From Tolypeutes matacus (Eukaryota > Chordata > Mammalia > Cingulata > Chlamyphoridae), in NCBI GenBank assembly GCA_026826555.1, contig JAKSZT010020895.1:2900766-2964765 (forward strand): a DNA stretch of 64,000 nt, written 5' to 3'. Positions 60,640 to 64,000 of this stretch are shown piece after piece. The position numbers and the translations under genes are program-made. The notes below the pieces were generated by a model. The model had not been told where the DNA came from. It saw only the letters and a program-made list of their open reading frames with translations, and ran no database searches. The first letter of the stretch is position 1. Every line of letters begins with the position of its first letter.

Positions 60640-61250
60640 TCATGGGATTAATTATTAGGATATAGGTCACCAGAAAATAGAATGGGGGTAGAGAATGGAA
60701 ACAAGAGGCTTAATCTGTACAGAATTGGTTAAAAGGTTGTTTATAAATCTTTGGAAATTAACGGAAGTGGTGAGAGAATGTCTTGGTGTTTGTAAGTGCC
60801 AGAGTTATTATATGGGTATGACAGTGGTTGAAAGGAATAGTCTGAGGATGTGTATATTACTAGAAGGAAAGCAAAAGAATGTAACATGGCTCTGTAGTGA
60901 ACCCTCATGTAAAATATGAATATGGGTGATATTGCATATATAAGACCATTTTAACAGAAAATAATACAATAAACTAGAGAGAAGTAAACAGAATAGCAGC
61001 TATGTACAGCAGGGAAAACAGAGATTGACAGGTGATGAGTTTTGTTTGTTTGGTTTTTGTTTTGCAGTATTAATATTAATATTATTAATGGAATAATGAA
61101 AATGTTCCAAAAATAATTGAAATGATGAATGCACAACTATTTGATTATATTGAATACCATTGATTATATACTGGTATAGTATTTATATAAAGGATGGATT
61201 TATGCTCTATTAATATGTATCAATAAAATTAATTTGTTAAAAATGATTTT
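60640..61250 (+). repeat. L1 3' end of an older subfamily
   Basis: 'ggaataatgaaaatgttcc', 'gatgaatgcacaactatttg' and 'taccattgattatatac' are the classic L1M-type 3' end; it lies between the OR gene and its upstream block. Confidence 0.6.
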
Positions 61251-61780
61251 TAGAGAGTTTTGGATAGAGTTCAAAGAAAAACAAAAAGAAAACAAAATTA
61301 TGTAAGGAAGGAAGGAAAGATTATTGATGGGGAAAATGTTCCACAATGAACATATAATTACTAATAAATATTTTTTTTTTGCTTATTATAGTATGCACTA
61401 AAAACATAATCAATTTTGATGTAGGAATGGCATAAATCAGAGTAAAGAAAATTTAATAATTCAAAGCCATAATGTGTGGTAATTGCCATGTTGATACAAA
61501 TATAGGTATCAGATTCTATCAAAATAATAATATTCAAATATACAGTGAATTGGTAACTAAAGATATCACAATAATAGATATATTGAATTTATTGATCACA
61601 AAATACTTGCAGCATTTTTCTCAAATCTTTATGCATATGATATGAGACATTGAAATAAATTAAAACACACAAAATATATTCAGGTTTGCAAGCTAGTAAG
61701 CTGCAGAGCAAATAAGAAGATTGAGAGTTTAAATTCAGAAAGTGTGACCTTAAAATTAAAAAGCTATAGACAAGCAGTTA
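61251..61780. other. gene-free stretch
   Basis: AT-rich sequence with no recognised feature. Confidence 0.4.
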
Positions 61781-62610
61781 AAGCCTAATTATAGAACATC
61801 TCTCCAACAAAATAATACCAGTATTATCTCTAGGGAAAAAATCCTCCTTAAGTGTCTTCGTAATGAAAGTGTAAAACATTATAGCTTATTTTTAATGGCG
61901 ATTATATAAGACAGTGTTTTCACCATGAGAAATCAAGAGAATAATTTCTAACTTCTGAATCATGACTTATAACACATTAAAAAAGGCCATATAAAGTAGT
62001 AAAAGCTATTTGACAATGGAGAGGCATCTCCAGTATTATCTATAATACTGGATTATAGATAATTATAGAAGGATGCATCAGAGAAGTTGAATTCTGAGAT
62101 GGATTGTGGAGGGTGGCAAGAGTGGAGACAAGATATACTAGGCAGAGAAAACTCCTTAAGCAGAAGCAAAATGAAAGAACAAACATGATTTGGTGATGAG
62201 CATTCTCTTATCAAATTCATGTCTGATAAAAATGTAAACATGTACTAAATGAAAGAAATGTCTTCTGCCTTCCTCGTTCACCTTGTTAACTTACTTATTT
62301 TAGCACATTCAGATAATTGTGAAGGAATATTTAATAATTATTTTTCTAATTTACATATTTCTCAATGGTGACAGTGATAGGAATACATAAATATATAACT
62401 TCAAATAAGTATGTCATTATATCAAACAATTATTTTGTCCAACTCTAACCCTCTTCTATACCAATTATTCCCCCAACACATAATGTAAAGGAAAATAACA
62501 AATTAATATTATGAAATCATTAGAACATAGGAGAAAAACTGAAATTATAGTAGTTTTGTTAGATATTATGAATATCATTTAAATAAGAAACAATAAAATA
62601 TTTTCAATTC
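61781..62610 (-). repeat. upstream block of the intact OR gene, duplicated at 55.4-56.2 kb
   Basis: Non-coding sequence 1.2-2.0 kb upstream of the OR start. It is similar in motif order to 55381-56200, see there. It may contain the OR promoter or 5' exon, but no element can be picked out. Confidence 0.55.
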
Positions 62611-62973
62611 TAATTCATCATTGAATTGTATTTCCCATCTTTTATTTTATCCACAAACCTAAATGCAAAGTGTATTATAAGAGAAGACGAAACTTAAAAT
62701 GGTAAGTATAAGAAAGAGTACCAAATTTGATTATAGATATATGTAAAGGAAAAAAGATATCTTTACATTGAAAATTTACTATTATTTTTTATTCAGAGTC
62801 ATAAAACTACCAAACACATTTAATATCCTAAAAAGATTTCTGTAATAAGATATATATATACCAATTTATTCATTTAAAAACATCTCCTACCGGACCTGCT
62901 GCCACATCACCAGTGTCAAACATGTCACTCCACAGACCCTCCAAAAGATATCATGAGAACACCACACACCACC
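62611..62973. other. gene-free stretch
   Basis: AT-rich sequence, nothing recognised. Confidence 0.35.
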
Positions 62974-63544
62974 TGTTTTAGTTTTCAAAACCCTGCCTAA
63001 ACAAAGTACCAGAAATGTGTTGACATTTACAAAGGGAATTTATTTAGGGTAAAAGCTTGCAGTACCAAGGCCATGTAAAATCCAAATTGAGGCATGGTAA
63101 GAAGTGCTATCTCACCAAAGTCAGCTACTGTTGATCCTCTTGTCCAGACAAATGGTAAAGCAAGATGGCTGCCAATATTTGCAGACATCTCAAACTTCCC
63201 CTCTGGGCTCACTATCTCTCAGATAACTTCATGCTTGAGCGATTCTCTAATCCTCTCTCACATAGCAGGATCAAATATGGTGGCTTCTTTATTGTGTGTC
63301 TGTGCCTTTCTCTCTCTGTGTCTCTGTTTTTATCAGGCTCAGGCAGAGGGCAGAGACCCAAGCTGGCTCAAGTCTCACTAAGGTATTGCAATCAAAAGCC
63401 CAATATTGATTTTATCAAGTAATCTGATCAAAGGTCCCCCAACTGAATTTTATCCAATTAAATCATATCAAATCCACAAGAATAGATAAGTTTAAAAACA
63501 AAATATTTTTTCTTGGGGCTCCAAAATAATTTCAAACTGCTACA
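62974..63544 (-). repeat. MaLR-like solo LTR, minus orientation
   Basis: The plus strand begins TGTTTTAGTTTTC and ends CAAACTGCTACA. The reverse complement thus starts TGTAGCAGTTTGAAATTATT and ends AAAACTAAAACA, matching the termini of the LTR at 33131-33629. A 'ctctctctctgtgtctctg' patch lies inside at about 63310. Confidence 0.6.
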
Positions 63545-64000
63545 CCACCCAATAAGGTGAATGGACAGAAATTTTTTTTGAGAAATTTGAAATCCCAGAT
63601 ACCTAGATACGGATTCAGAAGCAGGAAGAGGTAAAGTAGCTTAAGTGTGTATATAAATTAGTGAATATAACTTGTCATGAACAAAATCATATTCAAGAGA
63701 AATGTGTCATTATCAATGCTCCAGAAGCTCTCAAACTATTTATATCTTATTTGACCATCACAAATACTGTTGTTAACTTTGATCATTTGGTTATGAAGTG
63801 GCCAGCCAAATTTCAACATTGCAAATTTACTATTTTTTTCCATTTGAAATGATTGCTATCTTGTGTGGAGACTCTTGCAGACTATATAAAATCCTACCAC
63901 TCCTCAAACATTAATTGACTAATAACAGCATTCACTGATTATTCTTACAAGATTCAATTAATATTATTATTATGATTGTCTAATTGTAAATTCCAAAATT
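63545..64000. other. gene-free stretch to window end
   Basis: AT-rich sequence, nothing recognised. Confidence 0.4.

Noticed and set aside
1..64000. CRISPR arrays, bacterial operons, defence systems or plasmid origins
   Set aside because: Regular spacer-repeat arrays, Shine-Dalgarno-linked dense genes and prokaryotic gene families are all absent; the window is mammalian.

Overview
The window is vertebrate, almost certainly mammalian, nuclear DNA: AT-rich, intron/intergenic in texture, and full of L1, HAL1, LTR and SINE copies. Short tRNA-derived SINEs carry a 'GATGTGGCTCAA' A-box region and a 'GGTTCGATCC' B box. They look like the DAS-type SINEs of Xenarthra, so an armadillo or sloth is the best guess; this is inferred from the repeats and not searched. 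No prokaryotic-type genes, operons or CRISPR arrays are present.

The only intact protein-coding gene I can support is one olfactory receptor of the OR6C type (59633-60571, minus, 312 aa). Three decayed relatives lie in the same window: an internally deleted pseudogene (2043-2525, minus), a 5' stub (29473-29575, plus) and a frameshifted full-length pseudogene (36237-37158, minus). All four start codons have a recognisable splice acceptor 16-24 nt upstream. A non-coding block upstream of the intact gene (about 61.8-62.6 kb) has a diverged copy at about 55.4-56.2 kb. The region is therefore a segment of a tandemly duplicated OR cluster.

Between 17.7 and 28.4 kb an old HAL1-like retroposon has been split by a SINE cluster, by a 7.4-kb class II (betaretrovirus-like) endogenous retrovirus, and by an antisense L1 fragment. 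The provirus (19353-26729) has 417/416-bp LTRs that differ at about 5 % of sites, a 6-bp target duplication, a tRNA-Lys-type primer binding site, a splice donor, a broken gag, a gag-pro frameshift signal in correct phase, dUTPase plus protease, an integrase C-terminal remnant, a broken and truncated env, and a polypurine tract. Reverse transcriptase, RNase H and most of integrase are absent; about 1.5 kb of AT-rich, non-coding sequence stands in their place.

From 48.2 to 54.3 kb there is a mosaic of mitochondrial DNA (NUMT): ND5-ND6 forward, tRNA-Gly/COX3/ATP6 reverse, ND4L-ND4 forward, ND5 again in reverse, 16S rRNA reverse, and CYTB reverse. It sits inside the 3' end of an L1, whose two halves flank it. 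ND5 is present twice in opposite orientation.

The remaining sequence is L1 fragments, MaLR/ERVL-like solo LTRs, a Xenarthra-type L1 3'-end repeat family seen in several copies, simple repeats, and stretches in which I recognise nothing. I did not find a new functional system. The most unusual items are the pol-replaced provirus and the six-piece NUMT.
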